A DNA stretch of 64,000 nt. It comes from Ichthyosporea sp. XGB-2017a (lineage: Eukaryota > Opisthokonta > Ichthyosporea). Under the pieces are notes generated by a model that saw only the letters and a program-made list of their open reading frames with translations, was not told the origin of the DNA and ran no database searches. The DNA is taken from the NCBI GenBank assembly GCA_002811675.1, contig PDIM01000030.1, positions 129,566 to 193,565 on the forward strand, read 5' to 3'. A program made the translations under genes and the position numbers. Of the stretch, positions 52,663 through 64,000 are shown piece by piece; the first letter of the stretch is position 1; each line of letters opens with the position of its first letter.

Positions 52663-55021
52663 TTATTCATTCCCTGGACCGATCGCTTCAATGTGGTCGT
52701 CATGCAGCTCGGGCCGATAAGTAATCAAAACAAATATAACCCAGAAGTGAAGAAGAACACCGTATCCAATAACAAATAGGCGAGCCATTGGGTTTCGGCG
52801 TAGGAACACCCCCACTCGGATACTAAACTTGTCTAGTCCATTCACTACTTCTCTTACGTTTCGATTATTCCCGTAACCGGTACCGGAATAAATTGAAGAG
52901 ATACTTTGCATCTGTGCCTGATTATCCTCTTGCCCATCACCCATAAAAATCACAGAATCATCAGCATTTGCAGTTTTCAGTTCTTGAAGTCTAATATTGA
53001 ACTTCTCTCTTTCTGTCTCCAGCTGCAATTGCAGGGACGTTTTTGCCTTTGAAATATGCTCAATCTGTGTTTGCTTCTGAAGAATTTGTTCCGTAAGATC
53101 ACGCACTTTGGCTTCGAGATCGAAACTACTTTTCGATGACGTCTCCTTTAGCAGCAACTGTTTTCGGAGTTTTTCAATCTGGCCATCTTTAGTTTCAATT
53201 TCATTGCGCATCAACTCTTTTACATTATTCACATCCTCTTTAAGCCCCATAGCTTCCCTATTTTTGCTTTCCACTTCTGTTTGGAGCTGTACAATTAAGT
53301 TTTTTCCCTTCCGCACCTCGCCCTCCAGTTCGTCAATCTGTTGCGTTGTATCTTCTTCTTCCATATCCCTATCATTCCGGAGTCTTTCAATTTCAATTGA
53401 CATTTCATGCACACTAGAATTGTGCTCATCAAGTTTGCGTTTGAGTCTTTCATTTTCTACACGTATTGCCTCAAACTCTCCGCTGTCCTCTCCCATGCTC
53501 GACTCTCTATTCAAAGACACATTACTCCCCGTCTTTAACTCAGAAATTACCTTTTCCCGGTCTTTTAGAACTCGTGTTGACCTTTGCTTGTATTCATTGA
53601 ATTCTTTCTTTAGGCCTTCATTTTCCCCTTGCGCCCTCCGAAGATTTCTTTTCAATTCATCCATTTGCTTGATTCGATCATCCAACTCTCTTTGAATTCC
53701 CCCAACGAGATCGCTATTGCCTGCTTTCTCTTCCTCGATTTTGCGACGCGCTTCGGCACAGTCATCTACTGCCCGTGCCTTCTCTTTGGTTAATTCATCG
53801 ATGCTTGCATTCAGCTCTTTGATCTTATTTTTAGCTTCTTGCAGCTCTGTGGAATGAGCACCCAATTTCGCCTTCTCTTTACTGATGGTATTTTCAGCAT
53901 TGAGCTCCAGTTCATGTATAAAAGAATCTTTGGCTACCAGAGCTTTCTTCAATGACTCAATTTCCTCTTTAAATCCTTCCATTGTCTTTTTCTCTCGTGA
54001 CAATTTCGAGAGCATGTCCCTTTCTGTCGCTTTAAACTCTCTAATTTCCTTGTCTTTTTCCGATACAATTCGATCTTTCTCAGCTATTTTTTTTTTCAAG
54101 TCCTCTAAATCTTTCTTGTTCCTGTGCAAGTTCTTCGTCACAGAGTTCAATTCTTCATTCAAAGATTTCATTTCTTTCTTTAGCACAGAGTTTTCCTTCT
54201 GAGCAAAGCTCCCATCTTTATCTGGCAAAGTCGTGGCAGTCCTTTGCATTTGCTCTTTAGAAATGTTGGAGGTCAAAGCTACATCCGGCGTCTTTGAAAC
54301 GACAGGAGAACCTCCAAAAAATGGCACGCTGGGCACTTTTTCACTTGCCGATTTTGGCTTATCAGTTGCGGAGGGGCGATTATCCTTTATCGATGTTTGC
54401 TCATCTATTTCTAGTACATTGCCCTGTTGATCACCTGTTTGATGCGCAGCAGGAGGAAAATCAACCCCACTCGATACATCAGCAGCAACGTCAGATGAAG
54501 CAGGCACACCTGCTGGTTCTTCTCTAACCTTAAAATCAGGAGACGAAGCTTCACATTCTCCTACGTTGGAGGATGGCTTCAATGTTGGCTGCTTTAAGCC
54601 TTCGTCCCATTCACTATTACTATGCGCATTCTCCTGTAACCCAGTGGCCCCCATCTGATTCCCACTTTTCTCATTTCCATTACCTAGCGCAAAATCATTC
54701 CCTACTGCTCTTGATATTTCAAAAGACTTTTCGCTATTTTCTACAGTCTCAGTCTTTTTCTTTGTGGCTTCATCCCTTGAACCAGTCTGGGGAGAATTCA
54801 ATGGAGAAAAACTCATTGCATCCGCAAAGACATTCCTCGCGGGAGTCGACGCCAAGGACGCCCCAGTAGAATCAGCCTGCTCTAGCAAAGCTTCGGCTAG
54901 ATACACAAAACCCCCCCCAAAACGCAAATTAGGACAAGCGATCAATACGTGCAAAAGCACAAGAAGTCAAGGATCCTTTAACGCACTTACCTTTCCCAGC
55001 CAGATCCTGGAGCCAGGACAT
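52663..55021 (-). CDS. GOLGA5: Golgin-84 (GOLGA5) homologue
   Basis: Two exons, 55021-54991 and 54896-52663, join in phase 1 across a 94-bp intron to give 754 aa. Exon 1 encodes only MSWLQDLAGK plus one base, yet the join reads MSWLQDLAGKAEALLEQADS, matching the family start (MSWFVDLAGKAEDLL in human). A disordered Ser/Pro/Glu-rich region (about 30-250) precedes a coiled coil from about 250 to 690. The C-terminus has the conserved FSIRVGVFLRRNPMARLF and a membrane anchor, GVLLHFWVIFVLITY. It is a Golgi tether of intra-Golgi vesicles. The family interacts with RAB1 and CASP, which is not testable here. The gene is head-to-head with NUP98-96. Confidence 0.95.
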
Positions 55022-55531
55022 TGTGTCTGTGGATCTAAACAACTACACCAACAGATAGAACAGCAAGTCCAAATAAGCGTACAATCATTCACACCAAGAC
55101 AAAACAGCAATGACTCAGCCAATCCACCTATGTCAGTCAGTCAATCAACCAGTCAGTGAAACAAAAGCGGTGAAATAAAAGACCCAAACCACGGGAGCGG
55201 GACTATAGGCCCCCAGGGCCCAGGCCCAGGCCCCCAGCTTCTTGATCACACTCCCTCGTGCAGCTGAAACAAGGCCCCCTAACCCTCCCAGTAGTAGCTG
55301 CACTAGGTGTGTGTGTTTTTGATGTTTGTTTTTCTCCTTGTTGCTGTTTTCTGTTTTTTGCCTTTTCTTCTTCTTTTTTCTTTTTGGTTTCGTGAGGGGG
55401 GTGTTTTGTTGATTTTGTGTGTGTGGTGTTTTGTTTCTTTTGTTGCTGTTGGTGTGAGGTGTATTATTATTGGGGGGGAGGGGAGTTTGGATTTGTGAGT
55501 TGAATTGTTCAAAGTCTTATTAGTTTAGGTC
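55022..55531. promoter_or_regulatory. Divergent promoter of golgin-84 and NUP98-96
   Basis: No gene is supported in these 510 bp. There is a GGCCCAGGC repeat near 55215-55235 and a T/TG-rich leader (55309-55440) before the NUP98-96 start. The short frames visible are low-complexity. Confidence 0.4.
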
Positions 55532-58500
55532 ATGTTCGGGGCGAATAAGACTGGATTTGGTGGTGGCGGTGGCTTTGGAGCCACGAATAACAGCACCACT
55601 GGAGGATTTGGGGCCCCCTCGACTCCGTTTGGGGGAGGCAATCAAGGTGAGTGTTTGATGAGTGTGACTTATTGCCATATTATCCAATATGTTACTGATC
55701 GAGTGTGCGTATTTCATTAGCAAACAACACTTCGGGATTTGGAGGCGGTGGTGGTTTTGGGAGTACAAATACGGGGTTCGGATCGGGTACAAATACGGGA
55801 GGCTTTGGGTCTGCAACTCCGGCGTCTGGAGGTTTTGGGGCTTCGAGTACTGGGTTTGGTGGAGCAAGCACTGGTGGATTTGGCTCTAATAATAATAATA
55901 ATAATAACTCGAATGTTTTTGGGGCAAATCGAGCGCCGCAAACGGGGGGTGGACTCTTTGGTAATAACACTAACACTGGTGGGTTTGGAGGAACTCCCGC
56001 ACAGCCAGCATCATTTGGCAACCTTAATAACACGAATCAATCAGGAAACTTAGGAAAATTTGGAGGTAAGATCTTAAAACATGAAAGGCGTTCTTTGTAT
56101 TTTCAATTATATATGTATTAACTCTGTTCAATCCGCTTTTTTTTGGTAATTTCTGCAGCTCCGAGCTCTGGGGGCTTTGGATTTGGTGCTTCAAACTCTA
56201 ATACTGGCGGATTTGGGGCTTCCTCCAATACTGGCGGCTCTCTTTTTGGTGGCCAGGCAAACCAAAACACATCGTTTGGTGCATCACCTGCGACTTCAAC
56301 AGGTTTTGGAGCTAGTCAGGCCCCAAGTATAGGTGGTTTTGGTGGGGCTGGTATGGGAGGTGGTAGCTCAGGAACTCTGGATCCGAAATACCAGCCGACG
56401 AATGTTTCTGATAGCACAACAGGTGTTCAATGCCGTCAGATGGCCATAACAACCATGCCACAGTACCAAGGCAAGTCATTTGAAGAATTGCGTTTTGAAG
56501 ACTATCAGCAAGGTCGTAAAGGCGGAGCTGCAGCAGCTGGGGGTGCTGCTGGTGGTATGTTTGGAGGTTCATCGGGTTTTGGTACTTCGGGTGCGACCAC
56601 AGGAGGTTTTGGTTCCACTTCGACTTCGTCGGGTTTCGGAGCATCAACTGGAGGATTTGGTTCTGCCGCCCCAGCCACGGGTGGGGGCTTCGGTTCGTCT
56701 AGTGGTGGCTTTGGCACAACTCCTGCTAGTACAGGGTTTGGCGGTGCACAGCCTAGCACGCCCTTTGGAGGAGGGGCTGCTACTACAGGGGGGGGCTTTG
56801 GAGGTTTTGGAACTGCAGCTTCATCCGCTGGTCAGACTGGGGGCTTCGGTAGTACATCAACGGCCACCCCTGGCGTTGGTGGGTTTGGCGCTGCCAAACC
56901 CCAGTCGGGGTTTGGATTTGGGGCGACAACTTCTACCCCCGCATCGTCTGGTGCCGGTGGTTTTGGGTCCTTTGGTGCACCCACCAGTAGTGCGCCGGCT
57001 GTTTCCTCAGGTTTCGGGGGTTTTGGAGCTACAGCTACCTCTTCAGCACCCGCGATGTCTTTTGGGTCTGCACCAGGAGCAACAACAACGCCGGCATTTG
57101 GTACTGGAAGTTCATTTGGAGGTGCTAGTACTGGTGGATTTTCTGGTGGGCTGGGCCAGAATAATGCTTCAAAGGGCTTCGGTTTTGGTACTGCTCCAGC
57201 GGCGAGTGCTGCACCTGCAACCTCCTTTGGGGCTGCTACTTCTGGAGGATTTGGTCTTGGGGGAGCTAGTGCAGCCAAGCCCTCGTTCTCGGTAGGTGGG
57301 TTTGGAGGACTTGGAGGTAGCTCTGCAGCCTCTACTGCCCCAGCCTTGGGTGGCACTACTTCATCCTTTTCTTTCAATAGCGGATCAGGTTTAGGTGCTG
57401 CAACTCCAGCATTATCATTAGGTGGTGCTAAGCCTAGTGGGGGCTTTGGATTGAGTACTCCGCAAACGGGATTGGGAAGCTTTGGACAGCCATCGACTGG
57501 TGGGTTTAGCTCAGGGTTAGCAGGCGGCTTTGCTGGCGCACCCAATGCTGCCACGCCGGCTAAAGTTGCTTCTTTGGGGCAGTCACCTTATGGAAACAGT
57601 CCTTTATTTGCGTCTCCTGCTCCAGGTGCACAGCAGGCACAGCCAGATATAAGCAGCTCTCCAGTGACTTCGGATAACGAAAAACACAGCTCGGGAGGCA
57701 TACCTGCTCACTATAAAGCAACGCCAAAATCAATTACGCGTGTGAAGCCACGAGGATATGGAAAGCTGCAAAAAGTCCATTTGTTTGACGGTACTACGGA
57801 TGATGCCGCCTTGAGTCCTGATAAATTCGTTCCCAGGCAAAGTGTAAAGTATTTGGTGATTAAGAACACCCCAGGAAATGACAAAACATCAAGTCAGTCA
57901 AGAACGATTGGTGAACGCAATTCCTTTTTGGCCACTGAAGAGGATTTTGTCCCTGACGACTCTGTGATTGGCCCTTCGGGAAGTCCATATACTCCAGATA
58001 AGCGTAGTAGTGACCAAGGCATCCTCGATCAGGGCTCAAGCTCACGACTTAATCTAACAGGCTCAACTCCAGCGAACAGATCAAATGATATTCTTAACAG
58101 CTCTTCGTCAGCGAATCAAAGTATGGAACTTGCTCGGCCTTTCGCAAGAAGGGGGATCAGTGACGATGGTGGTGATAAGTTTGGGGGTGCGTCTATATTA
58201 AAGGGCAGTACCCAGAGTGCATCTCTTGTGCCCAGCCTGTGCCGCGAGGACTATTTCTGTAAGCCAACCATTGAAGAGCTTAAAGGGCTAGACGAAGAAG
58301 GGTTATCTAAAGTTGAAAATTTTGAAATAGGAAGGGACGGTGTTGGGTCTGTTATGTTCCCTGGTGTAACTGACGTTAGGCAACTGAATTTGGACGAAAT
58401 TGTATTCTTTGAACCAAAGGAAATTAGTCTGTATCCTATTGAAAGTGAAAAGCCTGAAGTTGGGAAGGGGCTTAATAAGAGAGCGCAAGTGCGACTGTGC

Positions 58501-61329
58501 AAAATCTTTCCAACAGACAAACGTACAAGAGAAACAATCAGTGATCCAGATCATTTGAGAAAACGAAAGTATGATTTGAAATTGAAGAAAATGTGCTCGA
58601 AAATGGGTTCCAAGCACATTAGTTTTGACTTTGAAGAAGGTACATGGGTTTTTGAAGTTGAGCATTTTTCAAAGTATGGTCTTTTGGATGATGACGATGA
58701 TGATGAAGAAATGGAAGATGCTGTTGGAGAAGAAAAGGCCAACCTACTACCTAAAGGGTCTGCTTTAAGCTCTACAAAGAATCTCGATGTGCAGGATAGC
58801 CAGATGAGCTCGCGTGGGGCCGATAAAGGAAAGACTCCGCTCTTTGCGTCAGGTGACGGGCACGGTGCACTACCCCCAACCCAGGCTACTCCGTGGACTA
58901 TGGAAAAAAGTGCGCTCAACGAACCTGCCGCAGATCTCGTTAAGCAGCTTAAAGACACCCATGCCAAGCAAAGGCTTCCAGAAAAACTTCAGCTGAATGC
59001 TGAAAAAATGCAGGTGATGCGCAAATACCTTTTCCAACCAGAGGACAGTAGTATGGTCGATGTAGAAAGACAGCATGGTTCTAGTTTCGAAAACAGTGAG
59101 AACTTAGCAAACCCTACGCCGCAGAAAGAGGCACAGCCATCTTCATTTAGCCCATCATCGGTGTTAATTCGAGGAAGCTCTTCAGGGATTGCACGAGCTC
59201 ATTGGGTAGATGCCTCTTCTGAACCGAAAGAACAGCCATCTAAGAAATTTCTTGTAAATTCTCCTGTTTTACGAAGCACCATTGTGTCACGAAAGTCACC
59301 TTCTATTATGGAAACTCGTAGCCAAGATCCTGTGAACGAGAATACATGTATAATGAAAAAGAAAACGGAGTTGATGGCCGATCATGGTCTTTTTATGGGA
59401 AGATCTTTCAGAGTGTCTTGGGGGCCAGATGGAAGTTTGGTTCGCTTAGGTAGTTTGCCATCCTGTGTGAAAGGCAAAGGAGCACCAGCGTCCATGATGA
59501 AAAGCGAACCAAAATCATCGAAGCAGTGTATAAACATTTCAAAACTTGATGTGTGCAGTAGTGATAATGATTGCGAAACCGTCAAATCTTTGCTGTCTGC
59601 GCAATTGGATGGAAGTGAAATCTTAGACAAAGGTGAAAATCCGCGCATTGAAATGAATGAAAAGCATCGTGCCTTCGCCATTCTCGAGAACTTGTTATCA
59701 AGTATTCATGAGGACAAAGTTGATAGTGTGGATAAAAAAACTATGCTCTCGTCTTGGACATTGAGGCTAAAATTGATTAAAGTACTGTGGAAAGTGGATG
59801 GCGCGGCTTCGTTGGAGGTAGATGAAATGCAGGGAACACACACCTCTTCGCTTGTAGAGCCTACATACAAAGAAAGAATGTTTAGAAGGCGAGAGTTTAC
59901 TGAATGGATTATGGAAGTAATTTCGGATGAGTTGGCCGAGGAAATTGACTTGAATTGTATGGACGACGATAAAATTCAGGAAGTATTCACGCTCCTCTCT
60001 GGAAACCGTGTGCAGAAGGCATGCGAAGTTGCGAAACGAAACCGTGATTACCGCCTTGCTCTTCTTGTTTCGCAGACTGGCAATCCTCAAGTCAGGGACT
60101 ACGTGAGTGAACAGCTGGAGAAGTGGAATTCCCTTGATGCGTCCGACTTTATAGATGAGGCGCGCATGGATGTTTACAAACTTATTAGTGGTGATATAAC
60201 TTCTGTTTGCGGCCATGTCGGATGGGTTCGGGCCTTGGGAATGTTTCTGTGGTTCAAGTGCTCGCCATCTGAAAGTATTGTCGATGCCTTTGGCAGATAT
60301 ACGGATGCAATGAAAGAAGGTTATTGCGCAAAGCCCCTTCCGTGGTATGTTTCCGACAATGGTGGCTCAAGTAGCGACTTTTTCGACATGTCATATCATT
60401 TGATCAGCCTGTTCTGTGATAGGTCCCATTCGTTAGCAGAACTTTGTAACACATGGACGGCATGCGACAACGATCTGGACTATTGTTTGAGCTGGCACGT
60501 TTTTAGTATTTTGATTGGAATCGGATTTAATCACTTGTCGGACTTAAAAGGGGAATCATTAACTATGAGCTATGCGTCCCAGTTGGAAAATCTGGGCGTG
60601 TGGGAGTGGAGCATTTTTGTTATTCTTCATCATACAGATGATAGCGAAAGAGAACATGCAATAAGGGATATCTTATACCGTAATATTTGTCTTGATCCGT
60701 CAAGAAGTTATCAGGTAAAGGAAGAGTTTGTTCTGGAAAGATTGTACATCAACCCTTCTTGGATCTATTTAGCTAAAGCCCGGCGGGCATTTGCAGAGAA
60801 AAAGTGGGAAATTCAAGCTCAATACCTTTGTAAAGGAGGTGAATGGAATGCCTGCCATGACGTCGTTGTTGGTCAACTAGTAGCCAATGCCCTTATCGAC
60901 GAGAACTATGAAATAGTTAAAGACCTTCTGGATGAACTTAACACCCACAAAAAGTCTATCAAAAACTGGGACAATAATGGGGCTATCTATAAGGATTATA
61001 TTAGCATCTGCTCGGCCTTTAACGACTTTTCAAATAATTCTTCCTCTATCAATAATTCTTTGCTACAGAGCTTGGAAGATGGAATTAATTCCTTGTCCAG
61101 GAGAGTAAGCAAACTGCCCTTACTGTCAGTAAAACATAGATTTTGCCAGGCTGAAATGGCAACCAAGCTTGTTTTCCTTTTGAAGGCAGTTCGGGGCTAT
61201 TTCGATAAGGACTTCTCGGACCACAAATTATCTAGCGCCCTGCGTACTCTCCCATTGCCAAATGACTATATGTTTAGTCAACTTAGCGTTGTTGTGGATA
61301 GTTATGCAAAGTTTGTTGAGAGCAATTAA
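55532..61329 (+). CDS. NUP98: NUP98-NUP96 nucleoporin precursor
   Basis: Three exons, 55532-55646, 55721-56065 and 56159-61329, with introns of 74 and 93 bp, both in phase 1; total 1,876 aa (human 1,817). The N-terminal GFG/FG-repeat region is interrupted at about 224-274 by a GLEBS motif (SFEELRFEDYQQGRKG), which binds the mRNA export factor RAE1/Gle2. More FG repeats run to about 650. An autoproteolytic domain carries VEHFSKYGLLDDDDDDEE near residue 987, where self-cleavage between Phe and Ser is expected to free NUP98 from NUP96. The NUP96 part contains the ACE1-like helical region (KACEVAKRNRDYRLALLVSQ) that joins the Y-complex. FG-nucleoporins line the pore channel. AATAAA at 61413-61418. 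Confidence 0.97.
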
Positions 61330-61485
61330 CTTTATTCAGAAGCGTTTCATAGAGCTGCTGATATTGTGTGAAAGCATAGCCCTGTTATGCGTTGGTTGAA
61401 ATTAGAATATACAATAAAAGATAAAAATAAGAGGGAATATATTACAAGTTGGCGATGCCGAAAAGATGGTTTATTTGAGGTGTAT

Positions 61486-62684
61486 TCATGGTGCACTGCT
61501 AAACATTTTGCCACACATGTCTTTCTGAACGTTGTACGCTTTCTTGAGCTTTGAGTCAGCTAGATCTTTCCATTTCCGAACTTCTTTTTCGATTGAACAA
61601 TCAAGCTTCAGGGCCAAGTCCAAATCCTCTATGGCCTTTTCTAGTTCTCTTCCTCTTGATGCTTCAGCCTGTCCTCGCCGGAACAAAGCTTTTACATTGT
61701 CAGGGTCCTTCTCCAGAATGAGTGTGGCATTACGTATAACAGCATCGTAGTCTTTCATTTTCAAAAGACAAAGGGTATAGTTGGACTGGAAGGGTATCAT
61801 ATCCATTTCTACCTTCTTTTGCGCGTCAGTGTCTGCATCTTTCATGGTCGCATTTCTAAACTCCTCCATATAGGTTAGGGCGGTAAAGTAGAGTTCAGAC
61901 GCCTCTTTAAATTCCCCTTCCTTCACCATACGATCCGCATCAGCCTTGTGCTGCGGAACAAGCCTTCTCTTTTCTTCCATAGAAACTTCCCAATTTTCTC
62001 TTTTGAATTCCCCAAACCGCTCAATACTTTTCAATTCGATTTCAAAACACAGGGGCTTGCCGTACAAATCGTACAAATCTGTGTCCACACCCATGCCCCC
62101 ATTGCAGCATGAATGAAAGTTTTGACCCTCATTTCCTGACTTGCGCTTTTTGGCCTCACGCCTAAGAACAACCGATAATTGACAATAACCTTCCGAGTTC
62201 TATGATTACATGATTACGAGAGACACAAGAAAAAGAATGAGTAATGAAATACAAAAAGGAAGTCAACAGCAACATAAAGTACTATGTTCTCTACCTTTTC
62301 ATCACAGAAGAATCTCGCTACTTCACCAATTTTCATTGTAGGAATAGCCAAGTCGAAGGCTTTAACACAAAAAGCCTTTCCCATGCGAAACTCCAAAGGA
62401 ATGAATCCTTCATCTTTGGTATCGTCCACTACCTCACCATCGGGGTTATACACAACGAAATCAAACAATGCCTTTGAGCCAGCGGGAAGGTCTGAATGTA
62501 CTTCCCCACTCCCTTCCCTTACAATATGCTTTAAAATCTCTCCCTGGCCTTCTTTGGCAATGTTGAAGGCGGCTTTGGGAGCTCCTACCACAAGAGGCCT
62601 GCTCTTCTTCTTTACAGCATCATCATGGTCATGGTCATGGCCTTCATGATCATGGTTACAGCCCGTGTGCACCATTCCTTTCAT
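61486..62684 (-). CDS. AIP: AIP-like co-chaperone (FKBP-like plus TPR)
   Basis: Two exons, 62684-62295 and 62199-61486, join in phase 0 across a 95-bp intron (donor GTAGAG, acceptor ATCATAG) to give 367 aa (human AIP 330). The join reads ARFFCDEKNSEGYCQLSVVL, then FHSCCNGGMG, equivalent to AIP's FLCDIKHVVLYPLV and CCG segments. The FKBP-like domain (about 45-175) lacks typical PPIase residues, as in AIP. Three TPR motifs follow (ADRMVKEGEFKEASELYFTA, YTLCLLKMKDYDAVI, KALFRRGQAEASRG), the type that binds the HSP90 tail. The N-terminus carries a His/Asp-rich tract (NHDHEGHDHDHDD), absent from animal AIP. An upstream frame without ATG was not used. Confidence 0.82.
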
Positions 62685-63114
62685 AGTCTCCCTCTGGTAG
62701 ACACTTCTCTTCACAGCCTCCAAATGAATCGCATATTAATACTCACCAAAAGGAGATTTAAATGCAAAAAGCAAAAACACCATTGGAAATAAAATAATAA
62801 ATACAACACGGCAATAATAATACAAAAAATGAATGAAAAAGTGGCATAATAATAAAAATACACACAACTATTTTTATCTATTTTTATCTATTTTATAAGT
62901 CATGCACAGCTGATGTGCAGCACCACACCAATGTCTCCATGACAGAACAGCACAGTAGACTCGGACTTGCTTGGTAATAGTGCACCGAAGAAGAATGAGG
63001 AGGAGGAAAAGAGACTGAGGAGACGGAGAGTTCTTTCACTTGGTGGCTGGTGCACAAGTCCCTTTATATGTAAGGTTGGGCTGTGGCTGTGCTTTTATAT
63101 CGCATTATAGTCCA
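62685..63114. promoter_or_regulatory. AIP promoter region and COQ3 3' flank
   Basis: These 430 bp contain no gene. A TATTTTTATC word repeats near 62870-62890, followed by TATTTTATAAG. Another TTTATAT lies near 63064 and 63096. None is positioned well enough to name as a core promoter. Confidence 0.35.
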
Positions 63115-63981
63115 TCATATTGTGGCAGACGGGGCCATTGAAGGGGATTTAGAAACGACAACAAAGTAGTTGACATCTGTACTATCGCAAAGGTGCCATT
63201 GATTAGTAAAAGGATTTAAATATACACCCTGAAAGCACTCTACATTCATTTGGGGCCCCTTGCCATCGTCCTGGTTACAGCTTTCCACCGCCAGGACCAT
63301 TTCTCCGGGAGTAACGTATTTCGAGTACTCATGTGTACCTTTTGGAACAATTTTAAACACGTATTCCGCAGCAGCAATGGTCAATGCAAAGGCCTTTGGG
63401 GTTCGGTTCATGGTCGACATGAACAGGAGCCCACCTGGCTTGAGCAGTTTACCAAGGGTCTGCACAAATGTCAACGGATTTACAACGTGTTCAATCACCT
63501 CTGAAGCAAATATGACATCAAATGCTTCTACCACTCCCTCTTTCACCAAAGATTCTGCCGTGACTGCTTCGTACTTTAATGTGTTCAGATTCATGGTTGA
63601 AGTGCTTTTATGAAGATTTGCAACCCTGATATTTTCCCACGACGCATCAATTCCCAGTACATCCCCACCAAGAGCAGTCAAAGATTCAGATAAAAGACCC
63701 CCACCACACCCGACATCTAACATTTTCATATTTGAAAATGGAGTACTCTGATCCCTTTCAAGAATGAAATGGTTTTCTATCCAGTTTCGGAAATACTCGA
63801 TTCGACAAAGGTTAAGAGAATGTAATGGTCGAAAGCTCCCATTTGGATCCCACCATTCCTCACATACAGAGCTGAATTTTAATATTTCTTCCGGATCAAC
63901 TCCGGCATCAAAAGCAGTGTTTTTGTTACTGCAGATTATAAAACATATCAGAAGCACCACATGAGTTGAGTAAGCAACCAT
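63115..63981 (-). CDS. COQ3: Ubiquinone biosynthesis O-methyltransferase, COQ3/UbiG type; 5' end uncertain
   Basis: The 288-codon frame carries a class I SAM-methyltransferase core: MLDVGCGGGLLSE (motif I, about residue 87), GIDASWENI, FDVIFASEVIEHV, LLKPGGLLFMSTMNRTPKA and KGTHEYSKYVTPGEM, as in COQ3. The family performs both O-methylations of ubiquinone in mitochondria. The first 18 residues (MVAYSTHVVLLICFIICS) are hydrophobic and not a typical mitochondrial leader. An acceptor-like CTGCAG at about 63929-63934 suggests they may be intron, with the true first exon and presequence beyond the window edge. The C-terminal part (CFQGVYLNPFTNQWHLCDST) is complete. Confidence 0.92.
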   Translation of the reverse strand: MVAYSTHVVLLICFIICSNKNTAFDAGVDPEEILKFSSVCEEWWDPNGSFRPLHSLNLCRIEYFRNWIENHFILERDQSTPFSNMKMLDVGCGGGLLSESLTALGGDVLGIDASWENIRVANLHKSTSTMNLNTLKYEAVTAESLVKEGVVEAFDVIFASEVIEHVVNPLTFVQTLGKLLKPGGLLFMSTMNRTPKAFALTIAAAEYVFKIVPKGTHEYSKYVTPGEMVLAVESCNQDDGKGPQMNVECFQGVYLNPFTNQWHLCDSTDVNYFVVVSKSPSMAPSATI

Positions 63982-64000
63982 TGACCGAGGGATTATAACG

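Noticed and set aside
56832-57554. Long proline/alanine-rich open frame antisense to NUP98
   Set aside because: It is the mirror of the GFG/FG-repeat coding region, whose biased codons keep the antisense frame open. There is no domain and no promoter.

Overview
The window is a gene-dense piece of a nuclear eukaryotic genome. Spliceosomal introns are short (about 70-175 bp) with GTAAGT/GTGAGT-like donors, polyadenylation signals are AATAAA, and the products are eukaryote-specific (MOT1/BTAF1, VPS13, NUP98-96, golgin-84, DYNLT1, ARL16). The gene set looks opisthokont and probably unicellular holozoan: VPS13D-like protein with a UBA, LZIC, an ASDURF prefoldin-like protein, AIP and YDJC. It is combined with a fungal-type alpha-aminoadipate reductase (LYS2). 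That mixture has been reported for Corallochytrium, so a Corallochytrium-like (Pluriformea) protist is my best guess, but this is inference. I saw no tRNA or rRNA genes, CRISPR, transposons or viral fossils.

Layout. 0-23 kb: three plus-strand genes (MOT1/BTAF1, a 15.3-kb intronless VPS13D-like frame broken by one in-frame TGA, and LZIC). 23-29 kb: LYS2 and a YdjC-like carbohydrate deacetylase on the minus strand. 28.1-33.4 kb: an assembly problem. A 2,312-bp block (YdjC 5' part, an orphan two-TM protein, the 3' part of ASDURF) appears twice, apparently identical, abutting both ends of a 649-bp N gap. 33-39 kb: complete ASDURF, two orphan minus-strand frames and a coiled-coil gene with one intron. 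39.5-45 kb: RPS14 with a leader intron, DYNLT1 (three exons), a two-exon 89-aa FLASH-like microgene and AGPS. 44.8-47.3 kb: a myristoylation-motif adenylate-kinase-like gene whose intron holds a second N gap at a poly-C tract. 48-52.6 kb: ARL16 (four exons), a DHCR24-like enzyme (three exons) and UROD (two exons). 52.7-64 kb: golgin-84, the NUP98-96 precursor (three exons), AIP (two exons) and COQ3.

Functions. The genes are mostly housekeeping and do not form one pathway: transcription-factor turnover (MOT1), lipid transport (VPS13), ether-lipid (AGPS) and sterol-type (DHCR24-like) chemistry, lysine, haem and ubiquinone synthesis (LYS2, UROD, COQ3), Golgi and pore structure, and chaperone assembly (AIP, ASDURF). 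One thread may link neighbours: RFX X-box-like sites sit upstream of DYNLT1 and between the AK-like gene and ARL16, suggesting ciliary gene control. Introns cluster near 5' ends and several very long genes have none, which points to heavy intron loss. Many plus-strand genes have T- or TG-rich leaders.

The best candidates for something new are the free-standing ASDURF gene, the FLASH-like microgene, the shared X-box-like element, the degenerate adenylate-kinase-like protein and the in-frame TGA in VPS13. No single undescribed multi-gene system is evident.
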